From Sphingomonas sp. ERG5 (lineage in GTDB: Bacteria > Pseudomonadota > Alphaproteobacteria > Sphingomonadales > Sphingomonadaceae), in NCBI RefSeq assembly GCF_000803065.1, contig NZ_JSXI01000021.1, positions 1 to 64,000 on the forward strand: DNA of 64,000 nt, in the 5' to 3' direction. This document shows, in pieces, positions 8,451 through 17,384 of the stretch. The stretch's first letter is position 1; each line of letters begins with the position of its first letter. The position numbers were made by a program, and so were the translations under genes. The notes beneath the pieces were generated by a model. The model did not search any database. It was not told the origin of the DNA and saw nothing but the letters and a program-made list of their open reading frames with translations.

Positions 8451-9910
8451 ATAGATGCTTCTCCCGAAGGGCTTTCCCTTCTGACGCGGCGCGCCTTGCG
8501 CATGCCGAAGGTCAGGTAGATGATCAGACCGGTCGTCGCCCAAACAGCGAAGAGCCGCCAGGTCTCCGCGGGCACGCCGACCAGCATATATGCGAACACC
8601 ATGATTCCCAGCGACGGCACCAATGGTCCGAACGCAACACGAAAAGGCCGCGGCAGATCGGCATGGCGTCTGCGCAGCACGAGCACGCCCACGCATATCG
8701 CGATGAAGACAAGCAATGTGCCCAGCGAAACCAGTTGCACGAGCAGCGAAACAGGAAACAGACCGGCCAGTGTCGCGATTGCCAGCGCCGCCAGGAGCAT
8801 CGCGCGGTCAGGGGCATGAAAACGGGGGTGAATACGGGCGAGGACCGCTGGCAGCAGGCCGTCCTGCGCCATGGCGAGGTAGATGCGCGACAGCGCCGTC
8901 AGCAACACGAGCAACACCGAGGCGAGGCCGCTCATCGCAACGATCTCGATGAGGGGCGTGAGCCAGTTCAACCGACCGCCGGCAGCACGGGTCGCGACCG
9001 AAAGCGGATTGGCGACGTCGAGCGCGGTATAAGTCACGAGCCCGGTCATCACGAGCGAGACCGCGATATAGAGCAACGTACAGACTGCGATCGCGGCCAG
9101 AATACCCCGCGGCACATTGCGCTGCGGGTCGCGGGTTTCCTGTGCAAGCGTGGACACCGCGTCGAATCCCAGAAATACGACGAAGACGACGACAGCGCCA
9201 CGCAGGACTCCGCTCCACCCGAAATGGCCGAACGCGCCCGTATTGGCGGGAATGAACGGCGTCCAGTTGGTAGGATTGACGTAGAAGGCGCCAGCCAGAA
9301 TGAAGAGTAACAGTACCACCAGCTTGGCGGCGACGAGCACATTGTTGACGACAGAGGAAACACCAATACCGCGGCGTGCGATCGCGAATGCCGCGAGAAC
9401 GACGAAGATCGCCGGCAGATTGATCGACGCGCCCGCTTCAATCTTGCCCTCGACAGTTGACAGGGCCGGCGTCGTCAGCACCGACGGCAAATGAGCACCG
9501 AATGTCGCGAACAGCGCAGTCACATACCCGGACCAGCCGACCGCAATGTACGACGCGGCGCAAAGATATTCCACGATGAGGAACCAGCCGACGAACCAGG
9601 CGAAGATCTCGCCCAAGGTGACATAGCAATAACCATACGCGCCGCCCTGAACCGGAAGCGCCGCCGCAAGTTCGGCGTAACAAAGCCCCGCCAGCGCACA
9701 GCCGAGCGCAGCCAGCAGGAAGGACAACGTGATCGCGGGCCCGGCGAATTGCGCTGCCGCGGTTCCGGTGACGATGAAGATTCCGCCGCCAACGATCACG
9801 CCGATCCCGATGAGTAGGAGATCGACCCAGCCCAGGCGACGTACCAGCCCACCATTGCTCGCTCCTGCCGGGCCCGGACCATCGCCGGTAACAGATTTAC
9901 GGTGCAGCAT
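8447..9910 (-). CDS. APC-family amino acid permease
   Basis: A 487-residue inner-membrane transporter with about 12 transmembrane segments. The first carries the APC signature LLIGIGVIVGGGIFIVTGTAA with the unwound GxG substrate loop, and FLGFDAVSTLAQETRDPQRNVPRGI matches TM6 and the following conserved loop of cationic/neutral amino acid permeases (CAT/YfnA type). It should import an amino acid by cation symport or exchange. The gene lies 11 nt after the serine hydrolase and overlaps the PLP lyase, so it probably supplies the substrate of that lyase. Substrate unknown. Confidence 0.88.
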   Translation of the reverse strand: MLHRKSVTGDGPGPAGASNGGLVRRLGWVDLLLIGIGVIVGGGIFIVTGTAAAQFAGPAITLSFLLAALGCALAGLCYAELAAALPVQGGAYGYCYVTLGEIFAWFVGWFLIVEYLCAASYIAVGWSGYVTALFATFGAHLPSVLTTPALSTVEGKIEAGASINLPAIFVVLAAFAIARRGIGVSSVVNNVLVAAKLVVLLLFILAGAFYVNPTNWTPFIPANTGAFGHFGWSGVLRGAVVVFVVFLGFDAVSTLAQETRDPQRNVPRGILAAIAVCTLLYIAVSLVMTGLVTYTALDVANPLSVATRAAGGRLNWLTPLIEIVAMSGLASVLLVLLTALSRIYLAMAQDGLLPAVLARIHPRFHAPDRAMLLAALAIATLAGLFPVSLLVQLVSLGTLLVFIAICVGVLVLRRRHADLPRPFRVAFGPLVPSLGIMVFAYMLVGVPAETWRLFAVWATTGLIIYLTFGMRKARRVRRESPSGEASI

Positions 9911-9921
9911 GCGGCCGACGC

Positions 9922-11817
9922 TCAGAAGCTGTTGTTAACGCTGGCCAGGTTCTGGCTGACCAGGAACCAGGCGACGTAGAGCGCGAGCAAGGCGCCCACA
10001 ATTTCGACCGCCCATCGCAATTTGCGCTTCGATTGCTTTATCGCGAGCCCGGCATGGAGCGCGGGTAACGCTGCAGCCAGCACTGCGATCATGCTCGCAC
10101 CTCGCAGAATGTTCAGGAGCGACAGATCGTCGCTGAGCCCACCAAGGACCGCCGCTGCAACCCAGCCGATCATCACCAATGCGATCCAGCCATGTCCAGC
10201 ACGCGACGCGATCCAGGACCGCTCGCATTGCTCGTGCCGCTTGCGACGGCGCCGCCAGGTGATCATTCCAGCGGAGGCGAACACCGCGCAACCTAGCAAA
10301 GCAAACCAGAATAGCGGCTGCACCAGGCCTGTTGCGAAGATGCCTTCGACCCTTTCGAACACCATAGCCGGCGGATAATCGTCGCTAACCCAGTAGAGAA
10401 TCTTCCCATCTTTGCCGGCAACGAATGAGAGATGCGCCTGTCCACCGACCTCGCGATAGGTTAGCGGCCCCACCTGTCGCCAGCTTTTGGGTGCGCCGTC
10501 AGGCGCGAGCCGGGACGATACGGTGATCGTGCCGTCGGCCGCCGCCTCGACTTCATCATCGCCTTCGAACAAGCGCATCAATTGCGGACCGGACTCGTTC
10601 CGGCGCGTCGAACGATAGAATCCCGCGACGCGCCCGGCATCGAATAACCTCGGTTCCACCGTCGGTTCATTGACCATATTGCCCGCGACAAAACGGTCGA
10701 AGAAACCCCGTGCGATAGCATCACGAACGGTGTCGGACCCAAGCTTGCGGCCCAGCGTACCCGTACCGTTGAGCGTGACGAAAATGCCATAGCCACTCTC
10801 CGGTGCGAAATAGAGAAGCGAATGAAAGTCGGTCCAGTCACCGCTATGGCCGATAAGGCGATAGCCGTTGCGATTGGCCTCCCAGAAGCCGAGCATGAAA
10901 CCGTTGCGGCCAGGCGCGGCGCGATACTGCACCCGGTGCATCTCGGCGATGCTTTCGGGTCGCAGGATCGCCGCATTGCCGAAGCGCCCTCCCTGCAATT
11001 GCGCGATCAGGAAATGCGCCATGTCTGCCGCGGTGGATGCCACGGCGCCCGCGGGGGCTGCGGAAACCGTCGCATATGCTACCGGTTCCGGCTCCGCGAG
11101 CGAGACATAGCTTTTGGCTGCCATCGTCGCGAGCGCACCTCGCGGCGGCTGGGCGAGAGTCGTTCGTGTCATGCCGAGCGGCGTGAGGATATGCCGCTCG
11201 ACATAACCGGGATATGTCTCGCCCGAGACACGCTCGACGATATAGCCGGCAAGCGCTGCGCCATAATTGGAATAGGCGATGCGTTCACCCGGCGCGAAGA
11301 TCCGTTTCGGCACGTGGTCGCGGATATAGCGGCCGAGACTGCCGGGGCCGGCGCCATATTGCGTCATGCCTTGCGACACGTCCTCAAATCCGGCGCGATG
11401 CGTCATAAGATGACGCAGCGTGATCTTGCCCGGATAGGTGTCCGGAATGCGAAAATCGAGATAGCTGTTGATATCCTGGTCCAGGCTGACCTTACCTTGC
11501 TCGGCGAGTTGCATCACCGCCGTCCAGGTCAGCAGCTTGGAGATCGAACCGATGCGAAACAGCGTGGCGTCCGGCGTCACCCGTCGACCCGTTTTCAAGT
11601 CAGCCACCCCATAGCCCTTGGCGAAGACGACGTGATCTCCCTTGACGACACTGATGGCCGCACCCGGAATTCCGGCCTGCGCGAGCGCATAAGGTACGAT
11701 GCCGTCGAAATAGAGTTCGAGTTCGGCGGGGGTCGCCGAAACCGCGGATTGGGCATTTGAGCTGGACGGTACTATCACCGCCAGCATCGCCCATAAAATC
11801 AATATAATGCTGCGCAT
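9922..11817 (-). CDS. Serine beta-lactamase-family hydrolase with C-terminal membrane domain
   Basis: A 631-residue protein. A signal peptide ends near residue 22. The class C beta-lactamase/D-aminopeptidase fold (about 30-350) has the catalytic SISK (Ser91, Lys94), YSN at 181-183 and an HSGD motif near 320 in the place of KTG. A beta-rich region follows, then about four transmembrane helices from about 500 to the end. The catalytic domain should face the periplasm. Such enzymes hydrolyse D-amino-acid peptides, esters or amides; resistance to beta-lactams is not implied. It lies between the TonB receptor and the amino acid permease, fitting periplasmic cleavage of an imported peptide. Confidence 0.82.
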   Translation of the reverse strand: MRSIILILWAMLAVIVPSSSNAQSAVSATPAELELYFDGIVPYALAQAGIPGAAISVVKGDHVVFAKGYGVADLKTGRRVTPDATLFRIGSISKLLTWTAVMQLAEQGKVSLDQDINSYLDFRIPDTYPGKITLRHLMTHRAGFEDVSQGMTQYGAGPGSLGRYIRDHVPKRIFAPGERIAYSNYGAALAGYIVERVSGETYPGYVERHILTPLGMTRTTLAQPPRGALATMAAKSYVSLAEPEPVAYATVSAAPAGAVASTAADMAHFLIAQLQGGRFGNAAILRPESIAEMHRVQYRAAPGRNGFMLGFWEANRNGYRLIGHSGDWTDFHSLLYFAPESGYGIFVTLNGTGTLGRKLGSDTVRDAIARGFFDRFVAGNMVNEPTVEPRLFDAGRVAGFYRSTRRNESGPQLMRLFEGDDEVEAAADGTITVSSRLAPDGAPKSWRQVGPLTYREVGGQAHLSFVAGKDGKILYWVSDDYPPAMVFERVEGIFATGLVQPLFWFALLGCAVFASAGMITWRRRRKRHEQCERSWIASRAGHGWIALVMIGWVAAAVLGGLSDDLSLLNILRGASMIAVLAAALPALHAGLAIKQSKRKLRWAVEIVGALLALYVAWFLVSQNLASVNNSF

Positions 11818-11841
11818 TTTCGGTTCGCCCTGTCTATCTGA

Positions 11842-14670
11842 TCAATATTTGAACGATGCGCCCAGTGAGAAATAACGGCCGATCACATCATGGAAGACGG
11901 TGTTGGTCGGGGTCGCGATGAGGTCGGGCGTCGGCACGATCGGCGGATCGCGGTCGAACAGGTTGCGGACGGTTGCTGTAACCGAGAGGCTTTTCTTGCC
12001 CGAGCGCAGCAGATCGTGGCCAATCGTCGCATCGACATAAAAAGCGCTATCGACCGTGTTGTCATCGTAGAAACCGGGATTGCTCCGATCATAGCTGCCG
12101 CCACCGACATAGCGGCCGGCAAGATAGAGATTGAAATCATTGACTTCGAGCGCGGCGCTGGCGGTGAAACGCCATTGGGGAACGCCGCCCAGCTTTGGCC
12201 CGAGCGAGCCCGCGCCTTCGGAAATTGATGCGCCATCGCGGGATTCCAGCTTGTCGACATGTGCCGCGATCAAACGGACGGTCGCGCTGGCGTCATCACC
12301 GAGCCCCGCGATCGCGGTGCGATAGCTTAGGTCCAGATCCTGCCCTCGCGTATGCAGTTGAGCCAGGTTGTTGAGCGTCGCGCTCACCTGCTCGATCGCA
12401 TTGGAGGTCGGATTGCGCCTTATATACGCGCAGATCGCCGTTTCGCCATTTGCGCAGCGGTTGACGAGGTTCTGCGCGCTATTCGTGCCAATCGCCCCGC
12501 GTAGCTTGATATCATAATAATCGAGGGAAAGTTGAAGACCCGGCAAAAAGGCGGGCGTCAGAACTGCCCCGAAAGTCAGGGTCTTGGCCACCTCCGCATC
12601 GAGGTTGCGGTTACCGCCCTCCGCCACCGTGACCAACGTCTGGGCATTGTTGAAGCGAGGGTCATTGATCGTGGCAAGACCAGTGCGGCCAGCGCTGAAC
12701 AACTCGTCGGCGTTGGGCGCGCGGATATCGCGGGAATAAGTGCCGCGGAACCGGATGCCGGAGATCGGTTCGTAACTGAGTCCGAGCTTCCAAGTGGTCG
12801 CGGACAGCGACGAGGTTCTGCCTCCTATATCATATTCGGTATAACGGATGGCCCCATTGACATCGAGAGCCTCACCCAGCGATGATTTGTGCAACAACGG
12901 CATGATCGCCTCGAGATAGGCTTCCTTTACCTTGACCTCGCCCGAATAGGACCGGCCATTGCCGGTGAACCAACCATTGGCATTGGCGATGGGGTCGGTT
13001 TCATACACCGTCTTGTCGCGACGATATTCCGCACCAAATGCCAGCGCCACAGGCCCTGCCCAGGTCGAGAACGGCTCGCCTCGCATATTGGCGGCGACCA
13101 CATCCTGGCTCATCCGCGTGTGGCGCGACGAGGTTCCGAGAATATAGCCGAGCGCAGCGGCCGACGGCGCGCCTTCGCCAAACAGGTTGAGTGGGACGCA
13201 CCTGCTCAATGGGTTGGCAAGACTCGATCGGCAGACGATCGCGCCGGTGACCGGGTTGACCACCGCGTCGACAGCAGCGGCGAACACGGGGTTGCCGGCG
13301 GCGTCATTCTTGATGCGATTGTTGAGCAAAATTTCGGCGCGCCGCGCCTCTCCGCGCTGATAATAGACATTCCATGTCCAGTCGGAGATCTTGCCTTTGG
13401 CCCCGGCGACTGCGCGATAGACGCGATCCGTGTTGACTGGCTCGACAAAGCCGAAATCATAGTTGATCCGCCCCATGTCGATCGTGTCCAGTTGATTACG
13501 ATCCATGACGGCAGCGATCGAGCCGGGGAGAAAGGCATTCTCTCGACGAATCTCGATCGATCCGAAATCGAAGGTTGGCAGGACTTTGAAGCGGCTGCGC
13601 GATTCCGCGTAAGACCCTTCGGCGAACAGCGTCACATCGTCCGCGACTTCATAGGAAGCGCGTGCGAATACGCTGCCATGACGTTCGGGAATGACGAGCT
13701 GATTGAGCCGCCCCGGATTAACCCCGCTGCCGCCGACCTGATAAAGCGATCCCATGTCGGCGCCCGGGATGAACGGGATTGGTGTGCCCCCGGGACCGAA
13801 TTCCACATTACCATCGGGCAGGAAGACCATGCCACCCGGCGTTGCGACTGCGGTGTGCACATTGGGCCGGATCAGATTGCGCGGCTGACCGTTACCCGGC
13901 GCAAAGCGCGGGTTGGAAATAACCTGCCAGTCCCTTTGTCCCCAGCCACGGCTGCCCTGATCGTCGATCCCCTGGCTGTCCGCGAAATCGCCGGCGATCA
14001 TGAAGGATCCCCGATCGCCGGCAAATTTCGTGCCCCAGGCAAGCGACAGCTGATAATTCTTGTTATCGCCGCGCCCGGAAATACCTGCGCGCACTTCACC
14101 GATCAATCCGTCGATATGATCCTTGAGAATGAAGTTGACGACGCCGGCAACCGCGTCCGAACCCCATGCCGCAGAAGCACCGCCGGTGACCACATCCACG
14201 CGGTCGACAAGCAACTGCGGCAGGACATTGGCGTTGACCAGCCCCGCATTGGTCGTCGGCACATGGCGACGGCCATCAAGCAGCACGAGCGTCCGCGCCG
14301 CGCCCAGTCCACGCAAGTCGAGATAGTTGCCGGCGCCTGCCGTCCGTGTCGTCGCCGACGACGGGGTCGCGGATGCGCGAAAGGATGGGATCTGCGTGTT
14401 GAGCAGGTCGGCAATGTTCGACACGCCACTATTGGTCAGTTCGGCCTTGCTCACCGTTGTGACGGGAGTCGGCGCGTCAAAGCCGGAACCCGCCGCGCGC
14501 GACGCGGTCACCACGATATCCTCTGCGGGAACCATGTCCTCCCCGCTCCCCGCGCCTTTTTCCGTGGAGGATGTCTGGGCAAGAGCGGACTGCCCCACCC
14601 CGGCCAGAAGCATTGCGAGGACGCAAAAACCTTGTCCGCGCCGACGGCGCGCCTTGCTGATCATTTTCAT
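11842..14670 (-). CDS. TonB-dependent receptor
   Basis: A 942-residue outer-membrane receptor. A signal peptide (cleavage after ALA, about residue 31) precedes a plug domain that starts EDIVVTASRAAGSGFDAPTPV and has the LDLRGLGAARTLVLLDGRR block, followed by a 22-strand barrel ending in aromatic FSLGASFKY. The plug features resemble the sphingomonad receptors near peptidase and amino acid genes rather than siderophore receptors. The start lacks a close Shine-Dalgarno element: AGGAG lies about 30 nt upstream. It follows the XRE/cupin regulator on the same strand and leads the hydrolase-permease-lyase genes. Confidence 0.92.
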   Translation of the reverse strand: MKMISKARRRRGQGFCVLAMLLAGVGQSALAQTSSTEKGAGSGEDMVPAEDIVVTASRAAGSGFDAPTPVTTVSKAELTNSGVSNIADLLNTQIPSFRASATPSSATTRTAGAGNYLDLRGLGAARTLVLLDGRRHVPTTNAGLVNANVLPQLLVDRVDVVTGGASAAWGSDAVAGVVNFILKDHIDGLIGEVRAGISGRGDNKNYQLSLAWGTKFAGDRGSFMIAGDFADSQGIDDQGSRGWGQRDWQVISNPRFAPGNGQPRNLIRPNVHTAVATPGGMVFLPDGNVEFGPGGTPIPFIPGADMGSLYQVGGSGVNPGRLNQLVIPERHGSVFARASYEVADDVTLFAEGSYAESRSRFKVLPTFDFGSIEIRRENAFLPGSIAAVMDRNQLDTIDMGRINYDFGFVEPVNTDRVYRAVAGAKGKISDWTWNVYYQRGEARRAEILLNNRIKNDAAGNPVFAAAVDAVVNPVTGAIVCRSSLANPLSRCVPLNLFGEGAPSAAALGYILGTSSRHTRMSQDVVAANMRGEPFSTWAGPVALAFGAEYRRDKTVYETDPIANANGWFTGNGRSYSGEVKVKEAYLEAIMPLLHKSSLGEALDVNGAIRYTEYDIGGRTSSLSATTWKLGLSYEPISGIRFRGTYSRDIRAPNADELFSAGRTGLATINDPRFNNAQTLVTVAEGGNRNLDAEVAKTLTFGAVLTPAFLPGLQLSLDYYDIKLRGAIGTNSAQNLVNRCANGETAICAYIRRNPTSNAIEQVSATLNNLAQLHTRGQDLDLSYRTAIAGLGDDASATVRLIAAHVDKLESRDGASISEGAGSLGPKLGGVPQWRFTASAALEVNDFNLYLAGRYVGGGSYDRSNPGFYDDNTVDSAFYVDATIGHDLLRSGKKSLSVTATVRNLFDRDPPIVPTPDLIATPTNTVFHDVIGRYFSLGASFKY

Positions 14671-14749
14671 TTTTTAAACGGGCCGAAACCCGCCCCTCTC
14701 CTTGTGGTATCAGCATCCTCAAGGAGATTTTCCATTTAGTCAACTACTG

Positions 14750-14779
14750 TCCTCATTGGATATAATTATCCTAAAATGA
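14750..14779. promoter_or_regulatory. Candidate paired operator between XRE regulator and TonB receptor
   Basis: TCCTCATTGGA (14750-14760) and the weaker TCCTAAAATGA (14769-14779) lie 19 bp apart, start to start, and bracket GGATATAATTATCC, itself a dyad with 5-bp arms. The pair resembles, at the same 19-bp spacing, the two sites in front of the cyclodeaminase gene. They lie upstream of the receptor start at 14670. That the XRE/cupin protein binds here is inferred. Confidence 0.4.
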
Positions 14780-14786
14780 CATGCCA

Positions 14787-15371
14787 TTACCCTTCTTTGG
14801 AGCAGATGCTTAAGATATGGCAGGGCTCGTCGCCGGAGGCGACGTAGGCGTGCGCCATCCTTCCGTCGAAATAGAGCGAATCGCCGGCCCTCAATATCGA
14901 CGGCGCATAGGTATCCGTGTGAAGCTCAAGCACGCCGTTAAGGACGTAGATAAACTCATCGCTGTTATGCGTGCTGAATCCGCCGCATTCCTCGACAGAG
15001 CGCGCCACGATCTCTCCCCAGATTGGCGTAAAGCGCTTGTCGAGCAGATCGACACCCAGATAGCGGTACAGATACGCTCCCGTCGCAACCTCGCGACCTT
15101 CACCGCCCCTGGTAAGTATCCGGCGCCCCCATCCCGACCGCCCCCCGTCGTCATCCGTGGCAAGCAGTTCTGCGATATCGATACGCAGCGCCATCGCAAG
15201 AGCGGCGAGCTTGTCATAAGTCAATGAAATCTTACCATTTTCTAGCTTCGATAGAAGTGACACCGAGAAGCCGGTCGCCTTTTCAATATCCGCCAATGTC
15301 AGCCCGCGCTCGATCCGCAGGGCCCGCACACGGGCATGGACAAGATCCCGCGCCGCCGCTTTGCTATTCAT
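14787..15371 (-). CDS. XRE-family regulator with C-terminal cupin sensor domain
   Basis: A 194-residue regulator. An HTH_3/XRE domain occupies about residues 12-68 (VRALRIERGLTLADIEKATG, then SVSLLSKLENGK) and a cupin_2 beta-barrel occupies about 115-190 (FIYVLNGVLELHTD and AGDSLYFDGRMAHAYV). This PuuR/SutR-like layout is common beside amino acid and polyamine catabolic genes, the cupin binding the inducer. Start at the ATG 15371; longer upstream frames are unsupported. It lies between the receptor operon (same strand) and the divergent cyclodeaminase gene, with similar short dyads on both flanks, so it probably controls both. Confidence 0.88.
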   Translation of the reverse strand: MNSKAAARDLVHARVRALRIERGLTLADIEKATGFSVSLLSKLENGKISLTYDKLAALAMALRIDIAELLATDDDGGRSGWGRRILTRGGEGREVATGAYLYRYLGVDLLDKRFTPIWGEIVARSVEECGGFSTHNSDEFIYVLNGVLELHTDTYAPSILRAGDSLYFDGRMAHAYVASGDEPCHILSICSKEG

Positions 15372-15501
15372 GCTGTGCTTTCCCGCCCCAATAAGGCCGT
15401 ATGCGGCCGGAGACCCAAAGGATAGAAACGCGCCCACGGATTGGCCATAGGAGAAAATCACCCCCACACTTTGCTTGACATGCCCTACTGGTTCTATATT
15501 T

Positions 15502-15531
15502 TCCATATTGGATATATATTTCCATAATGGA
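15502..15531. promoter_or_regulatory. Tandem TCCA-N3-TGGA operators before the cyclodeaminase gene
   Basis: Two 11-bp dyads, TCCATATTGGA (15502-15512) and TCCATAATGGA (15521-15531), are repeated with a 19-bp period immediately before the plus-strand gene. A TTGACA hexamer lies at 15475-15480 with TATATT 14 nt later, a short but possible promoter, so the dyads would overlap the core promoter and start site, as expected for a repressor. The likely ligand is the adjacent XRE/cupin protein (inference). Confidence 0.5.
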
Positions 15532-15536
15532 CAGCC

Positions 15537-16550
15537 GTGCTCAGCCCTTGCCTCCCCCGCCATACGACTCCAGAACCATCGCACGTTGCCGTGATCAGCG
15601 AAGCCGTCGCGGCGCGATTGATCAGCATCGAGGATGCCATCAGCGTGGTCGAAAGCGCCTTCGCCTCGCTCGACTCTGGGCTCAGCCGAGCCTTTGTCTT
15701 CAGCGCGGGGCCTGGCCCGGGACCCAACACACGTCTCGGCGTCAAAGCCGGCTATGATGGCCTTTCGCGTCATCCGGGTGCCAAGCTGGGCAGTTATTGG
15801 TCCGACAACAGCCTTGCGGGGCTTGCCAATCATGGCTCCACCACGCTCCTGCTCGACGATCGCACCGGCCGGCCCTGCGCTTTCATCGCGGCCAGTTACC
15901 TGACGGCTTTGCGCACCGCCGCGGCCGACGCCGTGGCGGTTAAGCATCTCGCCCCTCTCTCTGCATCGCGGCTGTCGATCCTGGGAAGCGGGCATCAGGC
16001 CTATTATGAAGCCTTGGCTGTCGCGCAGGTGCGCCAGCTTGAGCAGATCCTGATATGGGGTCGAGATCCGGCAGCGGCCGCACAGCTCGCTTTGCGACTT
16101 TGCGAAGCCGGGCTTCCAGCGCGCGCCGCGAAGATCGAAGAGGCGGTGGAGCAGGCCGAGATTCTCTGCACCGTAACGGCCTCGATCCAGCCCCTTTTCG
16201 ACGCCGCGCTGGTTGCGCCCGGCACTCACATCTCTGCGATGGGCGCCGACGGTCCCGGCAAACAGGAACTGCCTGGCGCACTTGTCGAATCCGCACTGCT
16301 GTTCACCGATCTGGTTACGCAGTCCGTGATGATCGGCGAGTTCCAACATGCCTGTCGCGAGGGTCGTGTTGCACTGAATCAAATCGTTCCGCTGGGCGCC
16401 GTCATCAACGGGACCGCCCTCGGCCGAACCAGCGATCGCCAAATGACGATTTTCGACAGTTCCGGTGTAGCAGTTCAGGACATTGCGATCGGAGCACTCG
16501 TGCTGGAACGCGCTCGAGCCGGCGGCCTGGCCCTCGAAATCGAGCTTTAA
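15537..16550 (+). CDS. Ornithine cyclodeaminase / mu-crystallin family protein
   Basis: A protein of up to 337 residues with the OCD/mu-crystallin fold: an N-terminal dimerisation part including GVKAGYD and GSYWSDNSLAG, and an NAD(P)-binding Rossmann motif LSILGSGHQAYYEALA near residue 142. Family members include ornithine cyclodeaminase, ketimine/iminosuccinate reductases (BhcD) and EutC. Start is uncertain: the longest frame begins with GTG 15537; a GTG at 15591, giving 319 residues beginning with ISEAVAARL, better fits the family; neither has a good ribosome site. Divergent from the XRE/cupin gene. Confidence 0.82.
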   Translation: MLSPCLPRHTTPEPSHVAVISEAVAARLISIEDAISVVESAFASLDSGLSRAFVFSAGPGPGPNTRLGVKAGYDGLSRHPGAKLGSYWSDNSLAGLANHGSTTLLLDDRTGRPCAFIAASYLTALRTAAADAVAVKHLAPLSASRLSILGSGHQAYYEALAVAQVRQLEQILIWGRDPAAAAQLALRLCEAGLPARAAKIEEAVEQAEILCTVTASIQPLFDAALVAPGTHISAMGADGPGKQELPGALVESALLFTDLVTQSVMIGEFQHACREGRVALNQIVPLGAVINGTALGRTSDRQMTIFDSSGVAVQDIAIGALVLERARAGGLALEIEL

Positions 16551-16681
16551 TCGTTTCTCACACGGCGGTCGGTGGCGATCGTTATCGTCGAACCGAGCAG
16601 TATATCTTCCAGCGCGACAGCTCATGCGCGATATTTCGCCTTGCGCGCCGAGCGCAGGTTTTGCTCGCGCGCTGTTACGGG

Positions 16682-17384
16682 CTACCAGCCGCATTGGAGG
16701 CCGGCATCCCGCCTACGGGGCCAGGTTTCCAGCGGCTTGAAATAGCGCAGCATCGCTCCGGTACTGATCTCTCGGCTGCCCGTGAACGCCTCCAGAGCGC
16801 CTGGCCAAGATCTGCAGGTGCCCATTGTCAGCATCTTTTTCATGCGCTCGCCGGTGGATTTGCTGTCGCAGACCGAACAACGGTGAAGCCGCCCCTTCCA
16901 GCCGATCTAACGGCAGGCCGCCTCATGAAACTGGCATTGAAGAAAACGACCAAGAAAATAGCGGATGTAGGCAATGCCGGCCGACACGTGAGCGTGCCGG
17001 GATCGAACTTCTTGCGGACCGGCTGCCCAGTTCCTCAACAGCTCCCAAGCGGGACGGGGCCGGCAGGACTGTTGCCTGCTTGATGAGATGGAGCTTCCTC
17101 GCCAAATCGTCAGAAAGTCCCGGGATGCGATCGAAGCGCGTCGCCGATGCCGCCAGGCTCGACGCCAGGCGGGATACGTCGGCAGCGGCATGCGCGGCGA
17201 GCCACCCGGTGCCTGCGACATATAGGTCCAGTTCACCCACTCAATGCGCTGCCTGTAATCGCTAGTGGCCTCAAGCTGGCGCTCGGCGTTGATGATGAAC
17301 TCTTCCACCTGGCCGATGGTGGCGCATCTTGGCCACAGCAGGTACGGCGCCGGCCATCGCTACGACCAGCATCACCATCGTCAT
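16682..17384 (-). pseudogene. Remnant of an M2-family (ACE-like) peptidyl-dipeptidase
   Basis: Reading the minus strand from an ATG at 17384 gives a signal peptide (MTMVMLVVAMAGAVPAVA), then after a frameshift VEEFIINAERQLEATSDYRQ and RIEWVNWTYM, then after another frameshift IPGLSDDLARKLHLIKQATV and LPAPSRLGAVEELG: the N terminus of sphingomonad M2 peptidases. After a further join the C terminus appears: YIRYFLGRFLQCQFHEAACR, RLHRCSVCDSKSTGER, ALEAFTGSREISTGAML, ending CGW. The roughly 400-residue centre with the HEXXH zinc site is gone. The ATG overlaps the stop of the MFS gene (ATGA), so the intact gene was once its operon partner. This region also accounts for most of the gap 16551-17380. 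Confidence 0.8.

Noticed and set aside
9922..11817. Antibiotic-resistance beta-lactamase
   Set aside because: The fold is shared with peptidases and esterases, there is an HSGD in place of KTG, and the context is amino acid uptake.
14679..14696. Small GGGC/GCCC hairpin before the TonB receptor start as an attenuator
   Set aside because: The stem is only four base pairs, too weak to claim.
12889..14739. 616-residue plus-strand open frame
   Set aside because: It lies opposite the TonB receptor gene, shows no family motif and is a composition-driven shadow of a high-GC gene.
14787..16694. 635-residue version of the XRE/cupin regulator
   Set aside because: The extra N terminus reads antisense through the cyclodeaminase gene; the HTH begins shortly after the ATG at 15371.
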